The notes beneath the pieces were generated by a model. That model did no database searches, was not told where the DNA came from, and worked only from the letters and a program-made list of their open reading frames with translations. Positions 11,218 through 22,433 of a stretch of 64,000 nucleotides of DNA are shown in pieces. The translations under genes and the position numbers were made by a program. The DNA lies in contig JAWPHD010000095.1 of NCBI GenBank assembly GCA_037043455.1, positions 310,001 through 374,000 of the forward strand, given 5' to 3'. This stretch comes from Cyrtodaria siliqua (taxonomy: Eukaryota > Mollusca > Bivalvia > Adapedonta > Hiatellidae). The first letter of the stretch is position 1. Every line of letters starts with the position of its first letter.

Positions 11218-11812
11218 AGTAGATATACAATTCGAACAGGACATGTAGCATTCAAGGACCATAGTGAAACAGAAACACGTATTGATACAAACAGTGATTA
11301 CTAGGATAAAGACAAGGAAAGATATGTGACATCACAAACATAACAGTTTTGAGAATAGGGAAACTGCCTTAGAACGGCCAGTAACAAACATGCCGCTGGG
11401 GATTTAAACCAGGTTCAAGGGTGCACCAAATATCACACGCTATTGTAATTCCAAAAAAACAACAAAATAAAGGGTAAATAAAGAAATTCCTGCCAAACTA
11501 TATCCTCTAACAATCTAGACAGCATGAATAGCCAATATAATATAAGTATAACACATAGATGATGATGAGTATATATGAATACAAAAAAACACAAAAGCCT
11601 AGAAAGCCACAAGGCAAGTACTAAATGACTAAGAAGAAGCCACATTAAGATCTCGACAAGACAATATTTAAGACAAACATCAAACGCTACCGTCCTTTCA
11701 GGATTTAGATACGTAATTATAGGGTTCACAATCTGCCCTCTGTCATTGCACAATCAAAGTGGAAATAATAAAGTAGAAAGAATAGTGGCAAACTGTAAAT
11801 GGGTTACCAAAA
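11218..11812 (-). mobile_element. PLE 3'-tail copy, first of a tandem pair
   Basis: It begins with the terminal block agatatacaattcgaacagg and runs through the aacggccagtaac core to the block caaactgtaaatgggtt. The next copy starts immediately with the same terminal block, so the two are head to tail. Tandem truncated copies are a known habit of Penelope-like elements. Confidence 0.72.
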
Positions 11813-12710
11813 GCAGATATACAATTCGAACAGGAAATGTACCATTCAAGGACCACAGTCAACCAAACAAACGCATTGAACCAAACAATAATTACGTAGA
11901 TAAAAAGACAAGATATTACATCAAAAACATAAAAGGGTTACCGCCTTGGAAAGGTCAGTGGCAAACATGGCTTCTGTAGGTTTAATAAAAACTAATAAAG
12001 ATGATCCTTTGAGAGCAACAAACACAATTAAGAGAATAAAGCAGCAGACTCGGTTTTTTTGAGTCTGTTCATGAGAAGTAATGAAAGAAGCAACACTTCT
12101 CACGCCCCCTAGCACCGGCTTAAACCAGGTTGTAGGGTCCACCAAACCTCACTCTTACCCTATTGTCATCCCAATAAAACGGGACAGTGTAATTGAAGAT
12201 ATACAGATATCATCACCAGGTGTTCTTCTCTAACAAACAAAGCAGCATTAATAGACAATATAAGTATAACACTTAGCTGATCATGTATATATGACTAAAA
12301 CAACAAAAGCCTAGAAAGCCTCAAAGCAAGTACTCATTTACTTGGTAGAAGCCAGAGCAAAAAGAAAACAAACCGTTAAGGGTACGGCAAGACGAGATTT
12401 AAGACAAACATCAAACGCTACCGTCCTTTGAGGATTTAGGTATACGTCATAATAGGGTCCAAAATCTGTCCGGTCATCGCAGAATCAAATAGGAAAGCAT
12501 AGTGGCGAACTGTAAATGGGTCAACCACTAAATATGCAGTGCGTTGGCAAAATGATAGTCATAACCTCCGGTGATAAACGTTTTAACAATTTTAATAAAG
12601 ATTCTATGAAAGTGATTATGACCAAAGATCGTACGAAGTTTGTAAATCATATCACATCACATAGAATCCGCATTGCGATTCTAAAACAATCACGACACGA
12701 TTAAAGACAA
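11812..12710 (-). mobile_element. PLE 3'-tail copy with RT C-terminus, second of the pair
   Basis: It starts with agatatacaattcgaacagg as in its neighbour. A fragment of repeat family B (about 12035-12112) interrupts it after the core, then the tail continues (gggtccaccaaacctcactc) into the RT C-terminal coding region. On the minus strand 12560-12700 reads DMIYKLRT where the RT copy at 23 kb has DVVYKLRK, and it contains stops. Confidence 0.7.
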
Positions 12711-13148
12711 AAAAAAATCAAACGCTCCCGAGTAAGGGATCCGATTTTCAGTATTTAAAGACATTCACAGCGTTCGTTTAGTGCTGTGTGGCGGCTGCTT
12801 ACTTACACGATTCGGTTCCTATAATGACTTCCTTACACCAACAAAACATGAAGATTATCTTTCGGTTAGGCTATTGACTCAGCTGGTAGCTAGCTATGCG
12901 GTGGTGTATTACATTTTCATTATTCATCATTGTGCAATAATACACGTCTCTAAAACATTTGAAAAACACATACTTGTTTTATTCTTCGATTTTTGTTTTA
13001 ATATGTATGTTGTATATATAAATATATATGTTATATAAATGATGCCTTCCCATATTTTATGACAACGAACTATTTTAAGATATTAATTGTTCCGAATGAA
13101 CTGTTAAAATCTAAGATTGAATAAACTATGAATTTTATTATTTTTCAG

Positions 13149-13267
13149 ATACATAACCAAGCTACACAAATACACTGCAGCCGACGTAACAAAATTAGCG
13201 TCAAATGCAGAGCTCGGACGACTGGATGCCTTGGCTGCATACAGCTCATCAGAGATTGGTCAACCTA
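13149..13267 (+). CDS. Exon: end of the YWTD propeller
   Basis: A 119-bp exon entering in phase 2 and leaving in phase 1, with acceptor tttttcag and donor ccta|gtaagc. It codes for YITKLHKYTAADVTKLASNA and then GRLDALAAYSSSEIGQP, the closing strand of the propeller before the following EGF domain (LRP-type 'LxVYxxxxQP'). The first Gln codon is split across the junction with exon 7739-7892, confirming the phase. Confidence 0.87.
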
Positions 13268-13294
13268 GTAAGCTTTTTTATATCAATTTTGAAT

Positions 13295-14452
13295 TCGATA
13301 AGAACGAGGTCAATGCTTATAACTCCCTATGATGACGTTTACCTAAATCCTCAAAGGACGGTAGTGTGTGATGTGTGTCTTAAATCTTGTCTTGTCGGAC
13401 CCTTAATGGTTTGCATGAACTGTTATTCATTCCGATCTTTGGAGATCGCTGAGCCCGATATTTATAGATATCGGTGGTACATTCTCAAATACGTTTGGTT
13501 TCTTACTTTAATTTCGAATAGGTGGCTCCTCTACTCAAGTCTTTAAAGGTTCTTAGTATTGTCTAATCACCCTCAGGATATTTTGCCTGGTTTTTAATTT
13601 AGTCTTTTGACTGTTACTTGTGATACGCAGGCTTCATAATCTCTGCTCCCAGCTAAATTCCATTTTATTTATTTCGCCCATTGTTTTCTCGTTCAAGGCA
13701 ACGTGTTTTGTTATTAACCGGGACCATAGGCCGCTGACCATGAAATGGTGTGAAAATACCGCATTGAATGTTCCATGTTCACCGTCATATGCATACCATC
13801 TTCGGGGTGGCTCACATTTCTGTACAATTGGCATTTCTACTTAACCCGGGGCTAGAGGGCGTAGCAAGCACTTTTCACTACCGTTCATAAACAATCAATC
13901 CGAGACTGCAATATTTTTTGTATTTATCGTGTTTGACGATTTCCAAATTTCTCCTTGCATACTTGTTTGCTGTGGTCCTTGAACGCTACATTTCCTGTTC
14001 GACTTTTATATCTACTTGTGATCTCTTGTTGCTATGGCTTCTGTCAAGTCATTGAATACTTGCATTGTGGCTTTCTAGCTTTGTGTTTTTATTCATATAT
14101 ACATGATCATCTATGTTTTAAACCCATACAACCTATTAATACTGCCTTGTTTGTTAGGTAATATAACATGGCGGGGATTTGTTTAGTTACACCGCCCCGT
14201 TTTATTGGGATGGCATATAGAAAGGGTGAGGATTGGTGTAACTTAGAAGCTGCTTTAATCCCCCACCCCAGCGGCCAATACGGCCACTGACCGTTCCGAT
14301 GTGGTAACCCTATTATCACCCGTTTGTGTTTGTGATGTCACATACCTTGCTTCCTATTAACATTGTAATTGTTGTTTGTTTTAATGCGCGTTGTGTGATG
14401 ACTGTGTTCTGTGAAAGCTACATTTCCTGTCGACCTTTGCACCTACTTGCTA
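13295..14452 (+). mobile_element. PLE tail copy interrupted by repeat family B
   Basis: Plus-oriented PLE sequence lies at about 13295-13420 and again at 13962-14452 (ataacatggcggggatttg, ggccactgaccgttccgatg). Between them sits a plus-oriented family B copy (13427-13945). The same pairing of a PLE tail with family B occurs at 11.8-12.7 kb. Confidence 0.68.
13427..13945 (+). repeat. Interspersed repeat family B copy
   Basis: It matches 28934-29420 over most of its length: attcattccgatctttgga, ctgctcccagctaaattcca, aacccggggctagagggcgt and ctaccgttcat in order. It shows no coding capacity. Confidence 0.75.
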
Positions 14453-14609
14453 TGCGTATATGTCAGTTCGATTAAGGGGAGTGTAAAGTTTGAGCATATT
14501 AATGTGTTTCAAAACTAAAAGTAAAATATATACAAGTTGTCGAACAGAAGTTTACAGAACACAGTCCACCAGTCGTTGATTTCATACTGATATCCAATGA
14601 CTAGTATAT

Positions 14610-14721
14610 ATCATTATTTGAAATCTTACTTCATAAAATGCATGTTCATAACGTTAAATTTGGTTTAAGGTGCGCATTATTTGTAGCATGCATTTTATGA
14701 AGTAAGATTTCAAATAATGAT
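14610..14721. repeat. Perfect 35-bp hairpin (MITE-like)
   Basis: The left arm 14610-14644 is the exact reverse complement of the right arm 14687-14721, around a 42-base loop. It is too short for a gene and is a relic of a small inverted-repeat element or a cruciform-forming site. Confidence 0.9.
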
Positions 14722-15428
14722 AAATAGTTAAGGTGTCTGAACGTATCGTATGATATACCATGCAAACAGTTGGGATTAAATGTTTTACTGTATACAAACA
14801 AAGTTATTCGGTCCTCATTGGCATCTGTAATACACTAGTGTATTAAGAAAATAAGTCATGGCTTTATCACACTCCCAGAAGCCATGTTTTGTGATAAACA
14901 CTGATATTTTGCATTTAGAACTGAAAACCGTTGATGGGGTTCGTAAAAATGCTTTATGAAAGAAAAACCTTATTGAAAAGAAGCGCTTTCTTTACTATGC
15001 TGATTAACAGTTTGTAATTTGGCAATTAATATAACGCCAGTGCTTAGATATCTCCGCACTATTGTTGATGTCGGAGTATAAAGACAATAGGTTATATTAT
15101 AATACAGTTACACGTGCTTTATAATACAGTTATTGTTTGTCGGAGGTTTGTTTGGTTGACATGGATAAATGATTGACAACTGGCGTCATGTTAATTGTGA
15201 CTATGGTATTGATACACATATGTCATCTTAAAACCTAACGTGTTTATAACTGTTATACGTGTATAATGCAGTTATTTGTGTATCTTAATGTGTCTCGTCT
15301 ATACGTTGAAATAAAGACAATGCTATTAGTGCCATATTATTTGACTCAAAAACTTTGTTGCTTTCAAAGGATCCACTTTTCAGTATTTTTATTATTTCTG
15401 TATCCAAAATATTTCCTTTACCACAAAG
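14722..15428 (+). other. End of intron, nothing recognised
   Basis: This is AT-rich non-coding sequence between the hairpin and the next EGF exon. I see no element or exon in it. Confidence 0.5.
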
Positions 15429-15560
15429 AATCCACACCCTGTCTTTCGCGAGATGGTCTCGGTGTTTGCAGCAGATTTTGTTTTCCCACGTCTTCTGGTT
15501 TCACGTGCGAATGTGAGGATGGCGTGAATCTTCGACGTGATGGGCGGACGTGTGAAAACG
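15429..15560 (+). CDS. Exon: EGF-like domain after the propeller
   Basis: A 132-bp phase 1-1 exon with acceptor accacaaag and donor aacg|gtaggt. It codes for STPCLSRDGLGVCSRFCFPT and then FTCECEDGVNLRRDGRTCEN, an EGF domain with six cysteines of the kind that closes LDLR/LRP propeller modules. It ends with G in phase 1. Joined to the next EGF exon (AT ATA GAC GAA TGT) it gives an in-frame END-IDEC, so the propeller module splices cleanly onto the cbEGF array. Confidence 0.88.
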
Positions 15561-15687
15561 GTAGGTAAAACATGACAACTTTATTCCATTGTATACACAT
15601 ATTTTGTTTAATACACAAGTATTTCGAAAAAAATTGTTTAAACTTAAAACGATATTCTTGAATTTAAACGGACAATTTCAGTCATTT

Positions 15688-16188
15688 TTATGCATAGAAC
15701 AGAAAAATACTTAGCCAAAATACCTCATAGGTTGTCCCAGAATATGTGGGAAAATACAAGCTTAACTGGACTCCAGTCTCAACCAAGATAAAGCACAGAT
15801 AAAGGACAGAAGTCGCAATATTGAGCCTAACATCAATCTCAATTGATCCATCCATTGCAACACGGAATGCTAAAGTAGCTAACATATCTAGACCCACAAC
15901 CCCGCGTTCTTCATTCGAAAAAACATAACCCATCTGATACCATGACCTATGGCGAATATGGTGACATTGTCCTTCACTTGAGTAAATCCTTGGCAAATAT
16001 ACGTCGTGAAAGTATATGTCTATTTTGCATCGTATGTCGTATCTTTCATAGATGAGAGAATTTTTCTGGAAAGGAGTAATTGCATAATATATAGCTGTCC
16101 AGAAATCCATTCTCCAATAAAGACACCAATAATGGCCAATTCTAATGCAACTACAAGAGGTGTTCAACTTTTCACGTAACACTTTCAT
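15688..16188 (-). CDS. Unrecognised 166-codon open frame
   Basis: This is one of the longer open frames outside repeats. It starts MKVLREKLNTSCSC and ends in a hydrophobic stretch (SIFLFYA). A segment GLDMLATLAFRVAMDG followed by a hydrophobic run could be membrane-associated. I recognise no family. It sits on the opposite strand within an intron of the receptor gene, lacks obvious promoter or poly(A) signals, and may be a chance frame or a transposon relic. Confidence 0.2.
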   Translation of the reverse strand: MKVLREKLNTSCSCIRIGHYWCLYWRMDFWTAIYYAITPFQKNSLIYERYDIRCKIDIYFHDVYLPRIYSSEGQCHHIRHRSWYQMGYVFSNEERGVVGLDMLATLAFRVAMDGSIEIDVRLNIATSVLYLCFILVETGVQLSLYFPTYSGTTYEVFWLSIFLFYA

Positions 16189-16415
16189 TTTGTAGTTAAA
16201 TTAGGTATATTGACATTCATCCCGAATGATTCCTTCGATAAGAGCACTATGACATGAACAATCAAAGCACTGAAAGTGATGATGTCGGATGGACGATGCC
16301 CCTCAGAAAGTACTGATCAAAATCAAATTCCGAAAAAAACAGGGTTGATGAAAAAAACTAAGGTAGTCAAAATATTATTGAAATCGGATGATGCATTACC
16401 AAAGTTATGATATCG

Positions 16416-16436
16416 GACGGACGGACGGACGGAAGG
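16416..16436. repeat. (GGAC)n microsatellite
   Basis: Five to six tandem GGAC-type units (cggacggacggacggacgga), embedded in unremarkable intron. Confidence 0.85.
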
Positions 16437-16694
16437 ACATACGAACAACGGTAATTATATATCTCTCTAATCTGCGGTTGATAAAAATATTATGTAGAAA
16501 TGTTTAGATTTTATAAATGTCAAAGGGGAATAATTGTAAAATGAATATGTCAGAGAAACGTCACAACATACGTATACATGAGAGCTCGGTTCCTTTCGAA
16601 AACCAATCAGATTCAATTATGCATGATAGAGTTATCGCCCCTTGAATTTTTGAAAAATAGGATTTTCTTTTCAAAGAGTTTTCGCAGGCGATAT

Positions 16695-16830
16695 GACTAA
16701 AACAAAACAAACTTTAACTTTTGCCTTCTTGTTTGTCTGTTTCTATGTTTGTTTCTGTGTTTTGTGGTTGACTGTCCTCCTTGAATGCTACTTTCCCTGT
16801 CCGATCTTTTTATGTTTCTTGATTGAATTA
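16695..16830 (+). mobile_element. PLE 3'-terminal fragment
   Basis: It contains the terminal strings gtgttttgtggttgactgtc and cttgaatgctactttccctg, shared with the plus-oriented copy at 34724-35005. Only the last 130 or so bases of the element remain. Confidence 0.75.
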
Positions 16831-18389
16831 GGATAAGTATAAAAAAAATGCATGTGGGTCTTTGATGAAAATAATTGTATGTTTGATAAAGAGATGTCTG
16901 ATGTATATAGTTATATACTCTCTTCTACTCGCGAATTTATGAACGGCCTTTGATAGTTACCATGACATAATGTGATACAAGGTTTCAATTAAATATGATG
17001 GTAATCGAATCATTTACTCTCTTCAAATGTGCATGTAATACATGTAATTATTAAAAACGTTTAATTACATTAAAATCAATATTTTCCAGACAAGGTGCCC
17101 ATAGATTAGCAAGTGTTTGCCAAGATTGATCTTTATTATTGGTATAAATATTGCTAATTAGTCATGTATTCTGCTGTGTTAAGATTTCTGATCGGCCTAC
17201 TTTTAAATTACCAATTTAAATTGTTACGTTATTTTACGTCATTAATTTCTTGGTTATGTTATTGACCCCATGTCGGATATTTATTTAATAATGTTGATTA
17301 CATTAGCACACATGATGTACGGTATGGCAGGGATTCTATGTATTATCCTATTATCCTATTACATCCTATTACATCTGATATATATCTATTTCATGTATGC
17401 ATGCTAATTGTTCTAATATATGATATAAATAAATGAATAAACATTATATACATCCTTCATGCACTGATAATATACCGATAATCTCTATTATTTTATTAGA
17501 TTCGTTACTAAACTATTCATTGCCACTTTCGGTATTCTCCGCACTACGCTCTTGCTATTTTCGCTATATTTCGGAATGTAGGGTACGTAGGGTACGTACC
17601 CGCTTTTACACCCAACCTCATGTAGATGCGTTTTTACGTTATAAGACATATGCGCATTAATATGTACAGGATCAAATCCCTTTAACAACAGCGTATTTCT
17701 TAAACTTAAGTTAAAATCACTTAATGTTTACCAACGCTTACATATTGATCAATATATTGTCAATATACGCATATTTTGTCCATTTACTGCCTCGCAAATG
17801 ATACTACATTTATCGCGCTGTAATCTGGTGATCTTTGATTTCTAGTAGAAATTTGTTGTTCGCCAGATTTTCCACTACATAGGACGGTTGCCTTACGACA
17901 CCGTCCAAAAATGTGCTTCATAATTTTGCTGCATCCGTATTTCTTCAGTTATAAAAATAACTGCAGCATGTATTCAGGAAAAAAATGCTTGAAATGCCCA
18001 TTTGTGAACGTAAACCAGTATACAGGTAACCTTTCATGCCAGATTTTCTAGTTTTCACCACTTTCTAATGATCTGATTAACAACACCCTAATGTAAATAA
18101 TGCGTTAAATTACGACAACTTTACACTCCAAGGGGTCGTAAATGATGGGCTAGCTCTGACCAGCAGGAATATTATATTTCACAGAGATAACAGACATGGG
18201 TCAGTTTTATATGAGGAAATAAAATTTGTAAAAGAAACTTGTACACTAGGTTAGGTTTTATTTCACTTTTTTTTCTAGGAAATACAAATTAACAAACCGG
18301 TATCTGAACTTTAACTACTATTTATTTGATTAAAAATAAATAAAAAGTATATACATGTACACAATATAACTATGTAACTCTCAAAAAAT
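16831..18389 (+). other. Intronic sequence, nothing recognised
   Basis: AT-rich sequence without supported coding regions. A short imperfect direct repeat gggtacgtagggtacgtacc lies at 17581-17601. Confidence 0.5.
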
Positions 18390-18680
18390 TGATATAATTT
18401 TTTTGTGAAAGTTGGTACTTTTGGAAAACACTTTGGAAAACTTCTGAAAATGCACGCTAACAAATTTACTAATCCTTGAATCGTTCTTTAATTTTGCGCA
18501 TGTTATGAGCAGAATCCATGCATATACCCCGTTTTTATCACGAACACTTCCACAATACTATTTCACATCTGGTAAGCGAAAGGGTTTTGGGTCAAAGAAC
18601 CAGTTCGCAAGACTTAATGATGTTTTAAATTATGCTAATCCGTGAAGTCGATTATTTTATGCTAAACCGTGAAGTCATTT
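18390..18680. repeat. Left arm of a long-range inverted repeat
   Basis: It reads in reverse complement against about 24900-25215. Examples are gtgaaagttggtacttttgg here versus ccaactttcac there, and accagttcgcaagacttaat versus attcttacgaactggt. The divergence is noticeable. The arms are 6.2 kb apart and enclose the PLE copy. Confidence 0.75.
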
Positions 18681-18729
18681 GTGTTGTCAATTATCTAAAA
18701 CGTTATAAACCTATGTTTTTATCACAATT

Positions 18730-19665
18730 GTGTCCGTCGTCAGACTTCGTCCGTCGCTTTTATATTCTGTCGTCATCGTAAACATTTTTCATAATATTTC
18801 ACAGGAACGATATCTGGGTGGTTATCTCTCAATGTTATTCACATCTGGCAATCAACCCAGAACTCGGGTTGTCATGCCAACAGAGGGAAAATAGAGGAAT
18901 TTGGGATATAGTCCTGCAGTTTTATATTCCAGAAAAGTCCATTATAAACGCTTACTAAACATAATAATGCTGAAGCGACCTTCAACCTAGATTGTTCAAA
19001 ATACATCGCCGCTAGGGCGGTACGTATTTTCCATATATGGCTATATTATTATAGATTTTTTTTAACATCTTCTCGTCTAAAACCAATTGCCAGATGTCAA
19101 CGTAATTTTACAAAAAACGGTGATTTGGTAACCATTTACCATTGAATTGAATTGGGTTTTAAGGCGCACTAACACATGAAATGTTATATGGCGCCTTACA
19201 GGCATGAACATGCCAGGCTCATCCTCCATGTACATCAAGATAAAATATGGAAAATGAGCCTAGAACCTTCTCACCCTGAACTGCAGAGTTGTTGCAAATT
19301 CTATCGTAGAAAATATTGTTCAAATTTGGTTTATTCACTAAAAGGGACGATGCTTATTTTTCCTAAATGGCTATTTTCCTATATGGCTATATAGAAAATA
19401 ATTTTGAAAAATTAATAATTTACTCGTGTAAAGCAAATAGTCAGATTTTAAAATAATTTCATATAAATGGCGTTTTTTTGACCCTCTACCAAATTTGTTC
19501 TAACCGTTTCCTTTATGCTATTTAGAAAATTATTTACAAATATATTAAAATATCTTCTCGTCTAAAATCGCTGGCCAGATTTCAAAATATATTCAGGTAA
19601 ATGGTATCTGGATGTCTATTATCCAGTAGTGAGATTACATGCCCTCTTGGGCCTCTTGTTTTAAA
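18730..19665 (+). repeat. Long interspersed repeat, copy 1
   Basis: It ends with ccctcttgggcctcttgttt at 19640-19662. Inside, a motif with tcttctcgtctaaaa and gccagat recurs at about 19065, 19425 and 19550, so it is internally repeated. Repeats ending in GGCCTCTTGTTT are frequent in bivalve introns (recollection). No protein was seen. Confidence 0.55.
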
Positions 19666-19869
19666 AGTTTACATAAGTAAAAGGGCAAACTATAGGTAAG
19701 CCAAAGTTTAAATATTTAGGAGCAAGTGAACTTAAAAGTTAATGTTTGCTTCGCACTGTGGGTGGGCTCGATCAAATTAATTCACTTACTTTTAAAAATC
19801 AAAAATAAATAACTTGTTTTCTTAAATAAAATGATTCAAAATATTGCAGGTTCATTTTTCAGAGGGTTT

Positions 19870-20750
19870 CAGTTTGTTTTTAGCTCTACTGGCCGTCGTC
19901 TGTTAACTTTTACCCCGTTAAGACGATAGGGCCTTCATTTTTAATCCGATCTTTACCAAACTTCACCGGATTGTTAATATCAATGACAGCTCGGAAAAAT
20001 TCAAAAGCCAGCCAGATCGGAGCAGTAACAGCGGAGTTATGACTCTTGATTTAGTTAAAAATGCTATATTTTGTCTCGTTAATACAGTAGCGCCTTCATT
20101 TTCATCCGATCTTTACCATTCTTCACTTCTTTTTTTATTATTATTTTTCTCTTTCTTTATTAAATATTTTTTTTATTTTTTATTTATTTATTTTTTAAAT
20201 ATTTTTTGTTTTTAATTTTTTAATTTTTTTATTATTTTCTGATTTCATTTTTTTTTCATTTTTTTTTAAAATTACTATTTTGTTTTTGTTAACGCCGTGT
20301 TGGATTTGACGAAACTTAGATTTCTAGTTGTGCCTATTGCGTTTTTTTCCGGTTCGTTGATTTTTGATGGGTTTACGGCCCCTTGACATTTTTTACTTTA
20401 CATTTCTTGTCTAAACGCCTTGTTGGATTTCGACGGAAATTAGCAGGAGGCATCGGTAAGATGTCTATTTGTGCATATCGCGGTATATCAATGAAATCTT
20501 GGACAAGTTCGAAAACCAGCTAGATATTTTAGTAACGACAGAGTTATGGCCCTTGATTTGGTGAAAAATGCTATATTGTATTTTCCTTTGTTAAATCTGA
20601 AGTTACTTAATTTTTTATCCGATCTTTACCATATTTGTTTAGAATGTTTTAAAAGAAGTACCGATGGGAGTTTTATGTCGACAACCCTTGATATAAGAGC
20701 CGTTTTAGCTAGTAGAGCGTCCACAGGCCATCTTGTGCCTCTTGTTTAAA
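19870..20750 (+). repeat. Long interspersed repeat, copy 2
   Basis: It starts near tagctctactggccgtcgtc and ends with ccatcttgtgcctcttgttt. The internal phrase ccgatctttaccaaacttca occurs twice (about 19948 and 20106), and a related ccgatctttaccatatttgt near 20617, so it holds degenerate tandem copies. A T/A-rich stretch (20125-20280) separates them. Confidence 0.55.
20125..20280. repeat. T/A-rich low-complexity tract
   Basis: Almost only T and A, with short ttttatt motifs. Confidence 0.9.
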
Positions 20751-21309
20751 TCGATTTTTTTGTGTTTGTTTTGCAAACTTTACTTATTTTCACATTATCA
20801 AAATATCAGGCGAGGGTAGCGTGCATTATTTGCTTTATTGTATTAGTTTGTAGTCTTGATCATCTTCGACGCTTGATTATAAATACAAACGCCTTGACCG
20901 GTTGTGTAAAAACAAATTTGAAACTAGCCGGGAACCGCGTGACCATAATTTGTCTATTTTTTTATTTAAGTATTTCTGACCATCCGCATTTAGTTAGTCG
21001 ATATAATGATGAATTTTCCCTCTTTGTTTATATATAAATGTATTGTCTTTTGACTTTTGAATTTCTGTGTATATTGGATAGGAGGTGTCTCAGCCAATCA
21101 GAAATGTTACCAGTGTATAGGCAAAAGTCAAACTTTGTTCAGGAGGACTGTTCTAGACGTTTGTCTTGAAAACAAGCAAGCGTCGGAGATGATAAAGACT
21201 AATATGTTTGACAACATTACAAGTTACAGGGTAATCCTTATTCGTGTAAAATTTCAAATTTAGAAACAGGCAATACATTGTACAATAATCAAAGATATAT
21301 TTAAGTTGA

Positions 21310-21480
21310 TTGACACATTTAAAACAGTCTATTAAATCATTTTAGAATTATTTTATTTTTAGAATTTTGTGATTCGTTGGTTTCAAGAAACGCATTACTC
21401 ATTGAGTGATACAAACAGTCTTAATCTGTTTCTAACAGCAATTAAAAGGCTCATTCAGTTCTGAGAACACACTGAGTTGC
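21310..21480. repeat. Inverted repeat arm flanking the PLE copy (left)
   Basis: acatttaaaacagtctatta and gaattttgtgattcgttggt here pair with the reverse complement of about 24535-24720. The palindrome-like block gagaacacactgag occurs at the inner end of both arms. Confidence 0.75.
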
Positions 21481-22433
21481 ATCATAATAGCACAAGCAAG
21501 GTTTTACGCAAGCGTAAAATTGCTGCCGAGAGACAAGAAGTTAACATAATAATATAGCAAGTCACGGGTGTTAAAACAATATTGAAAAAAAAAATGTTGT
21601 CACTGAGACATAAACAAGCCACGACCGTTTTTCCTTGTATTCTTCCCGTTTTTACCATCTGTTCTTCCTACCAAGCACTTTAAATCAATGTGGGCGACCC
21701 CGCTTCTTTCTGTTCAAATACCATGACTCGCCTTACATATTGATTACAATTACCTTGTAACATCAGCACAGAAATACAATTGTTCACATGTAAGGGATAC
21801 GTGTGCGTTAGAGTGTGCATTACAACACATATAAACTGTTCACTGTTACCATGTGTAATTATAAGATTGCGTTATCAAAGTGACAATGTAAAGGAAGTGT
21901 TGCTACCTTACCACCAGCAATAATGAAATCAATGAAAATGAAAAAAAAAAAAGAAAAAAAAAAGGAAATCAGCAGGCTTGAACCCTACCTTCCTATGCAG
22001 TAACACGGCGCCTCGATCAACTGCGCTATTAAGGCTTGTGAATGTTATGTCACTAATATACATATAATAGTAATGATTACATGCTACATTTCAATAGACT
22101 GGTCTACGAAAACTTCATTTCAACAAGTGAAATGGTAACCTTTTAACGTTTCAAAATATGTATTTATACCATTCAAGTTTTTCAGACGAGTTCTCTAGGT
22201 TTTCAAGTTGTAAAGCATGCTTATTGCCACTTACATGAGTCACAGTCTGTTAACCATAGACAGATATAAAAGCCATATAAGAGTCAGCTGCCTTTGGCAG
22301 CTGAATTAACGTGATGTCATAATGCTAGGGTGTGATGGCATAATACCAGAAAGGGATGCCATGATAGAAGCAACCAAAGCAAAAATGAGATATAGGGTCC
22401 TATAGAAACCACAGCGTCCGAACGCAATGGCAT
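21481..22433 (+). other. Intronic sequence left of the PLE copy
   Basis: It includes an A-rich tract at about 21938-21966 and no supported gene. It may belong to the body of whatever element is bounded by the inverted repeat arms. Confidence 0.45.

Larger units (their letters stand above)
7893..13148 (+). other. Long intron filled with repeats
   Basis: This 5.3-kb intron separates two exons of the last propeller blade. It holds the inverted-repeat element with minisatellite (7993-10312) and two head-to-tail PLE tails (11218-12710). The stretches 10313-11217 and 12711-13148 show nothing recognisable. Confidence 0.7.

Noticed and set aside
17433..17688. Short frames on both strands around 17.5 kb
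   Set aside because: No domain, no repeat family and no splice context; chance frames.
21057..21263. Frame with NQKCYQC, resembling the start of a Ly6/three-finger domain
   Set aside because: Only one short cysteine motif is present, the remaining cysteines are missing, and the splice borders are unconvincing.
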